Notes under the pieces: generated by a model
Database searches by the model: none
Seen by the model: only the letters and a program-made list of their open reading frames with translations
What the model was told of the DNA's origin: nothing
Position numbers and translations under genes: made by a program
Shown: in pieces, positions 46,060-57,486 of the stretch
How the letters are laid out: each line of letters starts with the position of its first letter
Numbering within the stretch: the first letter of the stretch is position 1
Source: Ectocarpus siliculosus
Lineage: Eukaryota; Sar; Phaeophyceae; Ectocarpales; Ectocarpaceae
NCBI GenBank assembly: GCA_000310025.1
Contig: FN648365.1
Span: forward strand, 7,661 to 71,660
Length of the DNA: 64,000 nt
Direction: 5' to 3'

Positions 46060-46140
46060 CAGTGGGGGTCCCTCTATAGTGCGGGCATGGGCCAAGAAAA
46101 ATCACCCGCACTATAGCGGGCGCCCGCACTAAAATGATTT
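46060..46140. mobile_element. Tc1/mariner-like terminus or hairpin remnant
   Basis: TACAGTGGGGGTCCCTC resembles the TA-CAGT ends of Tc1/mariner-type elements. It leads into a perfect 12-bp inverted repeat, CTATAGTGCGGG (46074-46085) and CCCGCACTATAG (46105-46116), then GCGGGCGCCCGC. No transposase and no matching opposite end were seen. Confidence 0.45.
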
Positions 46141-46199
46141 CGGGCCTGATTAGTGCTGCAAGACGCACTATTCAGGGTCCGCAGTACCATCAATAGTGC

Positions 46200-47454
46200 G
46201 GGAAGGCGTACTATTCGCGATATCATCGGTCGCATTGTCTTGAACAAAAGATAAATTTGATTGAAGGATCAGGAGAAGGCCGTGCATTGCATCGAGACTA
46301 CAAAGTATCTGCGGTTTTTGCGAAGAGAATATTTCTGAACTTTTCTGGCGCTTGCTATATATAATGATAAGCTACCGCCTTACACCTCATGCAGCCCGGA
46401 ACGAGGACAGGCGCAACAATGCCTCGTTTGTCTGATACTACGGAAGGTTGAGTGCTATCAACGACAATCACACAGATTATACCCGCACTTCACCTACATT
46501 ATCAGGGTAGATTTTCTGGTCATTGGCGATTTGCGCCGCCACCGAACGAGAAGCGACTTGTCTTCTTGTTGACCGTATTGGATCGAAATAATTTGAAGAG
46601 AGCATCGACGCATTGCATATATATACGTAGGCGGTGACAGCGAGAGCAGAAAATGATCAACAGGGTGTGCAGTCGAAGACAAACGTATGCTTTCGTCCGA
46701 CTGGCAGTGTGCATGAGAGATATTACATGGAGAGGGCCTGGTGAAGGTCTGGTGGGAGGTAGGTGTAATAGTGCCCAGTCATCCATGACATCGATCGATA
46801 AACTCGCAAGAGTGAGAGAGAGAAGAGAGATTGTGTGCGGCGTGGTGACTCTTAGAGAAGAAGAGTCGAATATACCTATAAAACAATGCCCACGCGTCCA
46901 CAAGCGAATCAATCGTAGTGTGAATGATGTGGAAGACACAGGATGAACGAGTGAGACCGCCTGCGGCAGCGAGAGTAAGACGGTGCGAACGAAACATCGG
47001 TTGGATTAACGAATTCCGTTCCTACGAGGGTTACATCGCGGTCCCCAATGTTCGCCCCAAGGTGCGAATGCGTGATTTCTACATTTGCACGGACGAGACA
47101 GAAAAATCAACCCACGGAAGAAATCAACGTTGTCTCCCAATAATTTTTATATCCGAGCGGCAGACGAGGGACGCGTAACAGTCGCTCCTCGTGGCGAAAA
47201 GGCTGTCGACGAGCTCCGGGAAAATTCCACACCCCTCACCAGAAGAAAACTGTATGAAGGGGAAGCCGGGCTCTCCGGAAAGGCGTCACCTTTCGGACCT
47301 CCCACCCCTCTCCAAAAACAGTTGGCACGATCGTCGCATGTGCATCGGAAAAGAACCAATTACAGTGTCTTTTCAAAGAAAAGGCGCATCTCGGGCGGCG
47401 GGGTGTAGTACACGTTTACAAACACAGAAATAATTATTCTTCTGCTGTGGCTCA
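46200..47454. other. No assignable feature
   Basis: Short ORFs on both strands; no motif, RNA gene or repeat recognised. Confidence 0.45.
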
Positions 47455-48630
47455 GTGGTCTCCTGTTCGCAAGGGGCTGATGCAAAGAGAACATCTGGAA
47501 ATATGTCCGCGCCTTGCTACCCGAAAACTTCCGAGCAGTACCACGAAACTACTCGCAGCCCCGACGGACCAACAAGTGCCAGGGGCGCAGTAACGTTGCG
47601 CCTTTCAATTGACGCAGGAGTGGGCAACGAAGAAAATCAGAGCATGAAAAGCGGTAGCGACGTAACGTCTGGCTCATTGCCATGCTGGACATTCTGCCAC
47701 AGAGATAGAGGCATGCAGAAATCCTACTTGCAGATACAGGTGTGCCCTACCCCCGACTACGCTGAAGATAACAACGGGTGTTCCCGTTACGCCGTCCTGA
47801 CGTTCGTACGCCTCCCCGTGACCGGTTCGCTGTTGACAAAACCGATTGTGATTAGATGTCGTCACGAATCTCCACGCGGTGGCGGATCGGTAGGGCTGCG
47901 GCTAGGCGAGGGTGGCGGGGCCGGGCGGACTCACGATGTACGAGGAGAGCTTCAGGACGACCAGCAGCGAGTCCGACGGCACGCGACTCGATACGCAGCG
48001 TGTCACGTACTCTACAATAGCTACGTGCAGGTCGTCATGCGAGCGCGATCGACAGACACCCGTGGCGCCCCTCTCGACGAGGCCAAGGTGGCCACTCTCC
48101 GCGGACTGAGCAGCAGCGGCAGCGCGACAAGGCTGAAGGCGATCGACAACAAGTGTGAGCGACGATTGGTGATCTGGACTGGTGAGGGTTCACCAGTACT
48201 GTCGCAAGCACCTTGGCGAGATACGGATCGACTTGAGCACATCGTGGTCCACGACATTCATCACCGACAACTGCACAGCTTTCGCGTCGAAGTGGTTCGA
48301 CGCCGTTATCAGCTTCAAACTCACCCACTTCGCGACGCTAGCCGTGACGGCGGACTTCCCGCCGGTGTTCACCATCGAGCGGACGAAGACGTCTCGCTTC
48401 GGGGGTCTCCACCAGAGACAGGGATAGTAGTGACAACGCCGGATACGGCCACGGGGAATGGGGCCGGGGGCGGGACGCGCTCGGAAGGATCGGACGGTAC
48501 GACTCCCCAAGGCTGCCTATTTCTTCACCCATGGAACCGGCAACTAGGGGTGCCCGTCTGCTATCTTGGGCAGCAGAGAGAGAGAGCACGGACAACGGGA
48601 CCGCCAGAAGACCGAGCCAGACAAGGTTGA
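47455..48630 (+). CDS. Long open frame (391 codons), unknown
   Basis: Apart from the Copia polyprotein this is the longest uninterrupted frame here; the first ATG is at 47503. It contains QKSYLQIQVCPTPDYAED and SRYAVLTFVRLPVTGSLL but no recognised domain, and its last third is Arg/Gly-rich. The minus strand offers an alternative: 48510-48190 (KWVSLKLITASNHFDAK) with a GTGAAC donor, and a second exon ending SDSLLVVLKLSSYI at a canonical GTGAGT near 47931. One of the two readings is a shadow, and I cannot say which. Confidence 0.35.
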   Translation: MVSCSQGADAKRTSGNMSAPCYPKTSEQYHETTRSPDGPTSARGAVTLRLSIDAGVGNEENQSMKSGSDVTSGSLPCWTFCHRDRGMQKSYLQIQVCPTPDYAEDNNGCSRYAVLTFVRLPVTGSLLTKPIVIRCRHESPRGGGSVGLRLGEGGGAGRTHDVRGELQDDQQRVRRHATRYAACHVLYNSYVQVVMRARSTDTRGAPLDEAKVATLRGLSSSGSATRLKAIDNKCERRLVIWTGEGSPVLSQAPWRDTDRLEHIVVHDIHHRQLHSFRVEVVRRRYQLQTHPLRDASRDGGLPAGVHHRADEDVSLRGSPPETGIVVTTPDTATGNGAGGGTRSEGSDGTTPQGCLFLHPWNRQLGVPVCYLGQQRERARTTGPPEDRARQG

Positions 48631-49095
48631 GCTACTATCGATAAGCAGAGACGAAGTCACCGGACAGTCAGGCGAGAGAGCAAACAACTGTGCAGTTGCT
48701 CTTGCGGTGGACTTGTAGTGTCATGCGGAGTTCGCCTGTCTCGGACCGTTGACTTGGTGGGGTCTTGGCAGAGCAGTGAGAGTTCTGAAAGCTAGCGCTG
48801 CCCCCGTGCCGCTAGGGGTACGATCGCGAACCGGGGGTTCAAGTGGGATTCCTTCGGCACATTGGAGGAGCGAAGGCTTCAGGTTCAGGCGGAGACATTG
48901 CAGTACATGAAATTCAGAGCGAGGAACAATGAAGGCGGATGCGTACAAGTTGTGCAATCAAAATATCGTATAGGATTCGGGGCGTATGTGTTGGAACTCA
49001 CGGACGGCAGCAGCAACGAGTCTGACGGGAGGTCGAACTGTACGGGTACAAAGTTCGTCGACTTCTGCCGTAGTTGTCCCAAAAATGAGCTCGAT

Positions 49096-49187
49096 GTGGG
49101 TGTTGTAGAATGGTGTGTGTACCATTTGGGGCTTGGTCAGTTTCGGGACTTGTACGTTTGCAGTCGTAGTCACCCGGCTGGTAATAT
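49096..49187 (+). repeat. Direct repeat D1, copy 1
   Basis: GTGTTGTAGAATGGTGTGT through GGGGCTTGGTCAGTTTCGGG and CACCCGGCTGGTA recurs at 49640-49731 in the same orientation. The two copies flank dispersed repeat R2 copy 2. Confidence 0.88.
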
Positions 49188-49295
49188 TTGTGGGGAGTTA
49201 ATGTGGCTGGCGAGACGACGGGCGTTTCGTGTGTCTCACTCCCCAACGCGTCTCCTAGAAACCGAACAAAAATAGTGAAGCAACTTGAAAGAAAA

Positions 49296-49572
49296 CACGT
49301 CCGAAAAGGGAAGTTTATTCGTCGAACAGACAGAACAGACAGAATTAAATGGCATTTGTTGGTGGAACAGTTTCGGATTGTAGCTTCATTAATTGTTCGG
49401 AAACCTGGGGTCACGAGGGGAAGAAATTCGAACCCCCTTCCCTGCCATTACTTTGAGAAGAGAGCGCGAAGTGGTGAAGCATGCCGAGTAACGAGCGGAA
49501 GCTGCAGAGCGCGCGAAGAGAAGGAAGGACCGCAGTGGCCACGCAACGTAGGAAGCGGCAATAGAGCAAAAA
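49296..49572 (+). repeat. Dispersed repeat R2, copy 2
   Basis: Second copy of the ~270-bp unit at 42236-42507, with an extra GAACAGACA duplication near its start. It is bracketed by the direct repeat pair at 49096 and 49640. Confidence 0.9.
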
Positions 49573-49639
49573 TCCCGCCCTCCCATCCCTTTTCTTTCGA
49601 AGGTGGGGGAATAAGCTCGGGAATACTCGGGTTCTAGTT

Positions 49640-49731
49640 GGGGTGTTGTAGAATGGTGTGTACCATGTGGGGCTTGGTCAGTTTCGGGACTCGTACGTTT
49701 GCAGTCGTGGTCACCTCACCCGGCTGGTATT
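49640..49731 (+). repeat. Direct repeat D1, copy 2
   Basis: Second copy of the ~92-bp sequence at 49096-49187, with a few substitutions and small indels. Confidence 0.88.
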
Positions 49732-51470
49732 AGCTGTTTATCATTGCGGGACCCCCCTCGTTTGCTACCAGTTATAACCGGCTGAAATGGAGTACGACGT
49801 CCCGAAGACAACCAGAGATTTTTTTATTGCCTTGCCCACACGACACGCTGTGTCGAGGGGGAAACGCCCCCTGCGCCCGACGTTGATATCCTTGCCCATT
49901 GTATGTTTCTTTTTGTTGGGCGACAGATACGGGTCGCGCCTCATGCATCTGCAGGTTGTTGGTATTTCCGCACAGAGGTTTCGAGGACAGATCCTCGCTA
50001 CACCACTCTAACTTGGCGACGAACTCGGCGTTAATTTCTCGGTTGTCGAATACCACGTCATCAGGGCCTAGGTTTTGGGGAACCAACGGCTCCACCGGTA
50101 GAAAGAGTATTCTCCCAGCATGATCTATTTCAGAACGGTTACATTCAACGACGCAACATTTTCCGCCACGCACTTGTTGTTGATCGTTATGCGCGTTCAC
50201 ATGCACCTCCGCTTGATTGCTTATGTGACACAAACATTTACTCCGTCAAGTACCGGTCGTGAAGATGATTTGATGGCGTAGCGGTATTCGCCACCTACAT
50301 AATTTCGGTCGCATGTTTCGAATCGATCTACTGTAGGTGCAAGATACCGGGGAATGTCCGCACGACTCTTGGTCATGTTTCGAACGATGCATAGCTATGA
50401 AAGTGTAGCGTCGAGTTCGAACTACATGCGCGCTAATCAAGTGACGCTCAATAATACCAGCAGAGACGACCACGGTCAAGCAATCGTATTCGTTCCCGTG
50501 ATGGAAGCCACATGCTGTACGGTCCTATTGTTTTTTTACCATAGGCCTCGCCGTAAGATGAACCGCCACGAGGAATTCGACATGGCGCCGTGAATTCCCA
50601 CCCCCAGAAAAAAACAAAAAAATACCATGCCTCGCACGTCGCCTGACCCCATGTCGACCCGTCCTGGCTATGTCCGAATGCCCACGAGATTTGATGACCC
50701 GGATGCACGATAGCGTATCCCTGTCAATTTTCTCGTGTCTTTGTGTCACGTTTCTCTGCGTAGTGAGATATCCCAGGCACCAGGCGGATCATTTCATGAA
50801 GACCTCGAAGATGCAAGAGGGAATCAAGCAAGTCCATGAAACCAACATACGGCGCGGGCCCATGGGGATCAACAAGGGCATGACAAAACGGCACTCGGCG
50901 CTTCCTATAGTAGTACCCCACAGCTGGTCATCGTCAATCGGTACTGCACGCCACCGCCGAGAGACAGACTGGGGTCTCTCCAAGGTAGCGCTCGCCGATG
51001 TGCTCCTTGGTAGAGGAACCCTTTGCTTCCTTCGGTTTGGGGTGTTCTAGGCGGGCGGGGCCGCACGAAGCCCAACGGCTGAGCTGTGTCATTCCGTTTG
51101 GAAGTCAAATTGCACGCAGGATGTGTATCGTACCGGTTCGGTACTGATAATACAAGCGTATTGTACGACATCGGACCACCCGACGGGTTCAACTGTTGTC
51201 TCCCGAAGCAGTTATCGCACGACTTCGAAGTGGGTGTTCTATGAATGAATGGGAGGCTCAATCGTCCGAGAATGCTACTCTACAACAATTTTGTCCCGTC
51301 TAGTGGTATTCGGAGGGAGACCTGTGTTTATTAGCAGAGACACGGTAGGATACCGCTGAGGCATTGTGCCGTGCGGGACGTGTGGAACGGGGGAAGTCTC
51401 CCTCCGTAGGCCACAGAAAGTGAATCAAGGCAATTCGAAAGAAAAACAATAAATACGAAATTTGAGGGGT
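49732..51470. other. No assignable feature
   Basis: A 153-codon minus-strand frame (50233-49772) and a 126-codon plus-strand frame (50670-51050) are open, but lack motifs and splice support. Confidence 0.4.
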
Positions 51471-51473
51471 TTT

Positions 51474-51560
51474 GCGATTGGGCGACTCTACATCGCGATG
51501 ATTGGAAGAGCCTGATATTAAGGAAAGGAAATATGGCGGTTGGCGGTCCGCGGCTCTGTA
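51474..51560 (+). repeat. Dispersed repeat R1, copy 2
   Basis: Second copy of the unit at 38720-38805 (GATTGGAAGAGCCTGATA, GGCGGTTGGCGGTCCGCGG). Confidence 0.85.
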
Positions 51561-52696
51561 TGAAGGACCTGATTGACACAGACATATTTTGTGGATGATG
51601 AAGGTATGAAGAGCATATATGGATACAACCTCCGCACGTGGCAAGGTTGGTACCGGCGAAAGATGGTAAGTCCGCCGAGACAGACATGGCGATCATTTCG
51701 TCCTGGTAGGGTAGGTGTACAGCATGTGGCATACGTTATGGCCGGAATGATGGATCAAGAACGTGTCAGAAGTAGTCGGAATAAACAGGTGGACAGGACG
51801 ACCGTGAAGCATAAATGAGCTCTCTGTCGCTTCGTCCCACGACGCACGGTACACACGCAAGTCCCAGATGAAAAACAGAGATCTGACCTAGAAGTGAAGG
51901 GGTAATACCCCCCCAGTTTAAAACGACGTGGGATCTTGAATGGAACGGAGGTAATCGGAAACAATATATCCACACTACTGTAACACCACAGGCTACCGTT
52001 GAAGAGATGTGATAGGCAAATTTAAGGACACAGAACAATCATAATATTGGAATACTTTCAGCATAAATGAACACAAAATGAGGACGGCTCGAGAGCGGGT
52101 ACCATGAGCCCTGGACACGTACGTGATTTGACGAAAAGTAAATATTGATATAACATGAACGTATCGAGTTTTCGGCCTGCAATAAGCGAGCATCCCGAAA
52201 GCGCAAAGGCTCCAATCAATTATGAAAAGGCATATTGAAATATTCATCCGAAACAGTGCCCAAGGGCGAAGTCAAAACAGTGTGCGTGTGAGAAGGTGCG
52301 CGGTGCTGTTGTCCAAGAGACGAAAATGAACATGCAAACAGCCACCGTTCCTGTCACATCTCAAAACGTAAAACGACCAATAGGTAAACCAACAAGAAGC
52401 AGACGGTAATGACGAAAAGAGGAAGGAAGCAGACGGTGGATACGATAAAGGTACCTCCCACCATAACATGAAGTAACCAACAGCGAAGTGACATCGAAAG
52501 TAGGTGCACAGAAGAGGCCACAAGCCGTCGTACATCCGGGAGGTACAGGATGGACCGAACGGCTCAGAAGGAACGCCAAAGGAGGAGCCCGCACGATGAC
52601 AAGAAGCGACGTACTCCATGAAGGAAACCGAAAGGACAGGAATGCAGCAGGGCAAAGAAGATACGCACTGGCAATCAATGTAGAAGAAAGTTAAAT
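51561..52696. other. No assignable feature
   Basis: Short frames only; nothing recognised. Confidence 0.45.
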
Positions 52697-52872
52697 CTAG
52701 GACAGGTTCTTGAGCGTCATTATACTGGTCGTTGATGTTCGTCGTCGTATTGCGCGTCCTCGTGCGCCCGGTGGTTCTCCTCCTCCTCGTCCTTCTCCTT
52801 CTCTCCTCCTCCTCCTCCTCCTCCTTTCCCCCTCCATGTTCCGAGTCATGTTGATGTTGTTCAGGGTCATTG

Positions 52873-52903
<31 letters not shown>

Positions 52904-53353
52904 CAGCGTCAGCGTCGGCGTCGGCGAATGCAGAAGGGCGGGGGGTAGTGACCTTGCTTTTCTTGCCCTTGCCGTTGGGTTTTGGCGAAGGTTTGCGCTT
53001 GATCTTGTGGGATTTCGCGGTAGATAAAGCTCCGCGTCTAGTAGCATGGAACTGGAATGGTACTCGTTCATACCGGAATGGGACACAGACGACGTGGCTT
53101 GGCGAACGCGTTGATGGTGACGGCTTGCCGTAGGCCGTCGAATATGGGCGCTTGGTCTTGGCTCATGGACTGGCGACGATCCGAGAGCGCAAGGGCGCAC
53201 CATGAATAAATGATGATCCATGGTTGGCAGACCCGAGTGGTGGGAAGACACGGGGAAAAATCGTCGGAGTAATTGTTGATGTTTCCGTTGGTGTGGATGA
53301 CGGATCACTATACGGCCAGAAATTGTGCTCGCCGAGCAGGAGATAGAAGACAT
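52697..53353 (-). CDS. Open frame of 218 codons over microsatellites, doubtful
   Basis: A long minus-strand frame, but its length comes partly from a (CTC)n tract (52794-52825) and a (GTTGCC)n tract (52873-52905), which read as poly-Arg/Glu and Thr/Ala. The amino-terminal half (SGLPTMDHHLFMVRP) has no recognised motif. Probably low-complexity rather than a gene. Confidence 0.2.
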
Positions 53354-53499
53354 GAAAGCATGGATGGGCTAAAATGACTCAAACGATAGGAATGTAGGAA
53401 GCACACAACGTTTTTTATATTGTTTGTGAGTTGGGCAAGGTATCAAGCAATGCTCTATCCGTCACCCATGAACAATCGGTAGGTGTTGGAGACGTTTCC

Positions 53500-53522
53500 T
53501 TAGGGTTAGGGTTAGGGTTAGG
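53500..53522 (+). repeat. Interstitial telomere repeat (TTAGGG)n
   Basis: Nearly four exact copies of TTAGGG in tandem, embedded in non-repetitive sequence. Confidence 0.95.
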
Positions 53523-55358
53523 AACAACACAGCAGATTTGTCTCTTCATACCGTAGTATATTTTCAAGAAAAATGACCGACGGTCGACGACGACGTTCTG
53601 CGAGTATTTAGTTAGGGCGATTCGTTCCGTGCTGTCCTCATGTCAAGACACAATATGGTATCCACGCAAGCTGTACCTCATGGCGGTGAAGTGGAGGTCC
53701 GGGCCCGTCGATGAAGCTGGGATAGGACTACGGCAGGCGACCCGACGGTTTTCAGGAGTGTAGCGCAGCTTCAGGGCAACTTGTCGAGGAAAACGCGACC
53801 TTTACTAACTTTGCCTTGGTTTCTTGTTGCCAGGTGGTACGTTTAGGCACTTTGGGATTTTGTTCGAGTTTGGTGACGCCTTTTAGAGCCCCTCAAACCA
53901 GAGTCGGTGTATGCCTGATGGTCCTAGTTTCGTCGCGTGGCTAGCATGCAAGGGGATGCTGTTTCCAACAAAACAACAGGAGTCAAGCTGTTCAGCTCTG
54001 CCCACCATCTCCTTAACTGAGAGGAAGTGAAGTATCAAGCGCACACGCACGCCTGAAGGACTTAACCACCCTCATTTTCGACCACGTGTGCAGAATGAGT
54101 GGAAAAATGACCTGGGAACAGGTATTGTACCAAGTATGTCTAGCATATGTACTTTTACTGCTGGTGTAGCGAGCGTTTCGCAATATCAAAACCAAAGGTT
54201 GCTACGTCAAACAGTCGCCATGTCCATCAGATCATAGCAGACCCGTTATTTATGCGGGTCTGCCAACATGCAACGTGCCAAACCCACCCACCCATATCCA
54301 ACTTCGCTTGGACACGAACCGTATCCGAGCGAAATTGAAGACACAGCGACTGTTTGTGGTGACGTGTGCATACACGTTGAAGGGATCGTATGGGTTTTTT
54401 CAAGCACAAGACGCCAGCCCCTCCGGAATGGCAGGATTTCTTCGCTACGAAACGGCGTTCAACAAGCAGGGCATAATATCATTCATGATTTTTCGTGAGA
54501 GAGTCCTCCCACCCCAACTCCTTCCTGCACGAGATGTATGAGAACACAAGATGTACGAAAAAAAGCCAAAACCAAAGTAGGCGCCGCCTGACGCCAACGA
54601 GCAGCACATACATAAGATCGAGGAAGACCTTGCCATACCCCTGTCTTCCTACCCTGTAAAGCTATACAAGGGTTCTGAACGGCCACGGGGGCCCGCATCG
54701 CAAGCGAAAGTAATGGACGACGGTGAAAGGGAGATAATAAGAAGACAGCGAAGTTGGAAAGCTGGTGAGAATCTGTTCCCGTGCTCGGGTGAGACTGAAA
54801 AAGCGAAGCACAATGTAATGCATGCTGAGAACGAACGGGTACCTGTATGTGCAGGTGACGAAGGCTTGCCCACAGAAAGAGAATTTGTGCGGAGATAATA
54901 GTATTTACTGTCAGTAAACCAGATAACGGCTCGGTGCTGGAGGATCCGAAAAAAACATGCGGAAGAGGAAACAAAGCAACACCGCGAAGATTGACTGCAA
55001 CATCTACGCCGAGCAGTGCCGTTAAAACCACCGGGAAGGCTAGCAGCCACGTACCTACCCGCGTTTTTGCAACGATCGATGCTCATGCTTGCACTACACT
55101 AATGCAATATACAACTTCGAGAAGAAAGAGATGACTCCGAGGAAACCTATGGAATAAGCAAGAGAGAAGAATCGAAACCCGACCTCCAACTCTGATCGAA
55201 CGGGGTGTAGATTAAGGTGGCACTGGAGGTGGCAGGTTTCCTCTGACAAATACAGCTAATTTCGACGAAAAAAATTCAGACGGTTTCAAAAATAGAACTA
55301 ACGGCACTGTGAAACGTGGTCCAACGAGAGTGGCGGAAACAGGCCGAATCGCACATAG
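53523..55358. other. No assignable feature
   Basis: The 182-codon minus-strand frame (55031-54483) overlaps another minus-strand frame and has no motif. Nothing else was recognised. Confidence 0.4.
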
Positions 55359-56223
55359 TTAGAGCGTGATCACAGCTGGGCTGCTGAGGGCCCGTGGCGC
55401 CGTCTGCTCCAGCGTCATCATGGCGGACCCACAAGGTAAGGAGTCGACCATGGTACCCAGATAGACCCTTCCTGAAGTTTTGGTGCCATGTGGGTGGCTG
55501 TGAGTAGAGTTAGCACCACACGATTTTTGCATGCCGACCACGCTGGCTGCACCCGTTTTAGGGCTTACCATAGAGGCCACATTTCGGGCTTGCCACTTAG
55601 CAGACAGCACCGACACCCCAAGAGTGTTTGATGCCAACCGCTGTCCCATGCTGGAGCGAGGAATCGTCTGCGCGATTGCTGGCAATCACGTATAACCTCG
55701 AGTTGAGATCAAAATGTCGATTTTTGGTCTAAAAACCGGCCCGCGGCATGACAAGGGCCAGGTACGCATCAACTCCTCCGAACGGCGAGTGCAGGCTGCC
55801 GATCAATGCGGGTTTTTGCCACAGAGTATTGCAGTTGTATGCCCAGCTAATTCCGAAGGCAGCGGCGAATTTGGTTGTAAACAGCAGTTGCCCAGTACAT
55901 TTTGGTAAAATTGAGGATGTTTTTGAGGCAGCCTTATCCCCCCGCCCCGCTGAAAGTACCCCGCCTTCAGGCAGAGCAGGCTCCATGGGAGCAGAACCTG
56001 GCCAAAAGTGTCCCGAGAGTGAAAGATAGCTGGGGTGGAGAGCTTTGAAATGAAGTACTACTATCGCGTCCGAGTAGGGTGCGCAGACGTTTAAGTTTTG
56101 ATACCGTAAACCTAGAAATGACCCAACACCGCATTTTCCTTGGCGCGCAGGCACAGCAGGAAGCGACGCAACCGCTTTCCCTGCAGTCGCCATTGGTCCA
56201 GACATCGTGACCCTGTTGTGCAC
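55359..56223 (-). CDS. Two adjacent open frames, unknown
   Basis: On the minus strand, 56223-55729 (164 codons; SDAIVVLHFKALHPSYLSLS, WPGSAPMEPALPEGG, FAAAFGISWAYNCNTLWQK) is followed in another frame by 55685-55359 (108 codons; SVLSAKWQARNVASMVS). Composition is even and protein-like in both. They may be two exons or two parts of a frameshifted gene; no family was recognised. Confidence 0.35.
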
Positions 56224-56311
56224 CCAACCAGTGCATTGCTGTTGGCGCCATCAGGAAGAAGTAGAGACGGCTCTTGGTCTAGAAAAATACGCTATTAGCG
56301 TTTTTTATCAG

Positions 56312-56646
56312 GGGCTAGGGGGGAGGGGTAGTGGGGCGACCAAGGGGAAAAGGATACAAGACCAACTGGAGAAGGCCGGTGTTTTCCGCAGCCAGGGGGA
56401 CACCAAGCCGCACAGGGTTTGGTGGTTGGCTTTTAGGGGGAAGGACGCGACACGACCCAGGCTTGAGGACAGAGGAGAAGATAACTTGTGCGTGCCGGCT
56501 GGGAGCGGTGCTGAAGAACACCGTGGGACCCCTAGAGATACCAACCCGGCCGTTGGCGCAACGACAGCACAGGAGGGGGGGGGGAGTAGTACAGTAACGC
56601 CAGACGAACAAGAGGAACAAGAGCTTCCGGAGAAAACGAAACGGAG
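56312..56646 (+). CDS. Hydrophilic exon, unknown protein
   Basis: Plus-strand exon with acceptor TTTTTTATCAG and a canonical GTATGT donor, phase 0 to phase 2. It codes RIQDQLEKAGVFRSQGDTK, VWWLAFRGKDATRPRLED and an acidic tail PDEQEEQELPEKTKRR. Linking it to the downstream repeat ORF would require a frame change (donor phase 2 against acceptor phase 1), so they are listed separately. Confidence 0.45.
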
Positions 56647-56868
56647 GTATGTTCTACGTCCAATTTTATTATGGTGCCTCTGTGGGGTTACCAGTGGGCG
56701 GTCGTCGTGCTCTGATGACTACAAAGCACTGCTGTGTAGGCCAATTACGCACTACCATGTACTCGTCACATGCCTTGATGTTCTGCTGTTGACTACTCCT
56801 TTGCGACTACCATTGTATTGCCGAGCACTATGGTGAGGGTGTTGGCTCATGCCACCTGAATATCCCTC

Positions 56869-57486
56869 ATGCGTCGCCGCGACGCTGTCTATTTCCGTTG
56901 CTCATGTTGCCGCGGTCATTTTTTCTCTTGTTTCTGCTTCACGCCACCTTCGCCAGCGGGGTCTCCTGCGGCCACGGGCGTCGCCCCACCTACCTCCGAG
57001 TCGGCAGGAGATGCGGAAGGAAAGGCCGCCGCGCCGCCGAACGAGAAGGGTACTTGTCGCGCGGGAGCGGGCGCACGCGCCGCGGCCCCGCCGAAGGCAG
57101 CGGCACCAGGGCCGTCAAGCACAACACGTGGTAGACGGCGGCAGAGACAGTCTGCGCCGCCGGAGAAGGCGGCGGCGCCAGGGCCGTCAAGCGCAACACG
57201 TGGTGGACGGCGGCAGAGACAGTCTGCGCCGCCGGAGAAGGCGGCGGCGCCAGGGCCGTCAAGCGCAACACGTGGTGGACGGCGGCAGAGACAGTCTGCG
57301 CCGCCGGAGAAGGCCGCGGCGCCAGGGCCGTCAAGCGCAACACGCGGTCGACGGCAGCAGAGGCATACCAGGAAACCTGCCAGATTTGCGAACGCGCATG
57401 TGGGGTCCAGTGATGACAGCGAGGTTCCCGAGAGCAGGGAATCAGCTGACTCAAAAAGTAGTAGCGACGATGGGAGCGAGCCTTGA
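56869..57486 (+). CDS. Repeat-containing basic/acidic protein, unknown
   Basis: A 205-codon frame; its credible part starts after an acceptor at 56956. Tandem copies of a 24-residue unit (PPEKAAAPGPSSATRGGRRQ) occupy the centre, followed by an acidic Ser-rich end (SSDDSEVPESRESADSKSSS) and stop. Short GRR/RQR motifs alternating with Pro/Ala suggest a disordered, possibly DNA-associated protein, which is inference. Because the DNA unit is 72 bp, all frames of the repeat stay open; this frame was chosen for its acidic end. Confidence 0.4.
   Translation: MRRRDAVYFRCSCCRGHFFSCFCFTPPSPAGSPAATGVAPPTSESAGDAEGKAAAPPNEKGTCRAGAGARAAAPPKAAAPGPSSTTRGRRRQRQSAPPEKAAAPGPSSATRGGRRQRQSAPPEKAAAPGPSSATRGGRRQRQSAPPEKAAAPGPSSATRGRRQQRHTRKPARFANAHVGSSDDSEVPESRESADSKSSSDDGSEP
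57085..57355 (+). repeat. 72-bp tandem repeat, about four units
   Basis: Units of GCCGCCGGAGAAGGCGGCGG through AACACGTGGTGGACGGCGGC recur every 72 bp (for example at 57151 and 57223). The first unit differs, with GTGGTAG in place of GTGGTGG. Confidence 0.93.

Noticed and set aside
47441-47510. tRNA-like start (GCTGTGGCTCAGTGGTCTCC)
   Set aside because: It resembles an A box, but no B box or cloverleaf follows within the expected distance.
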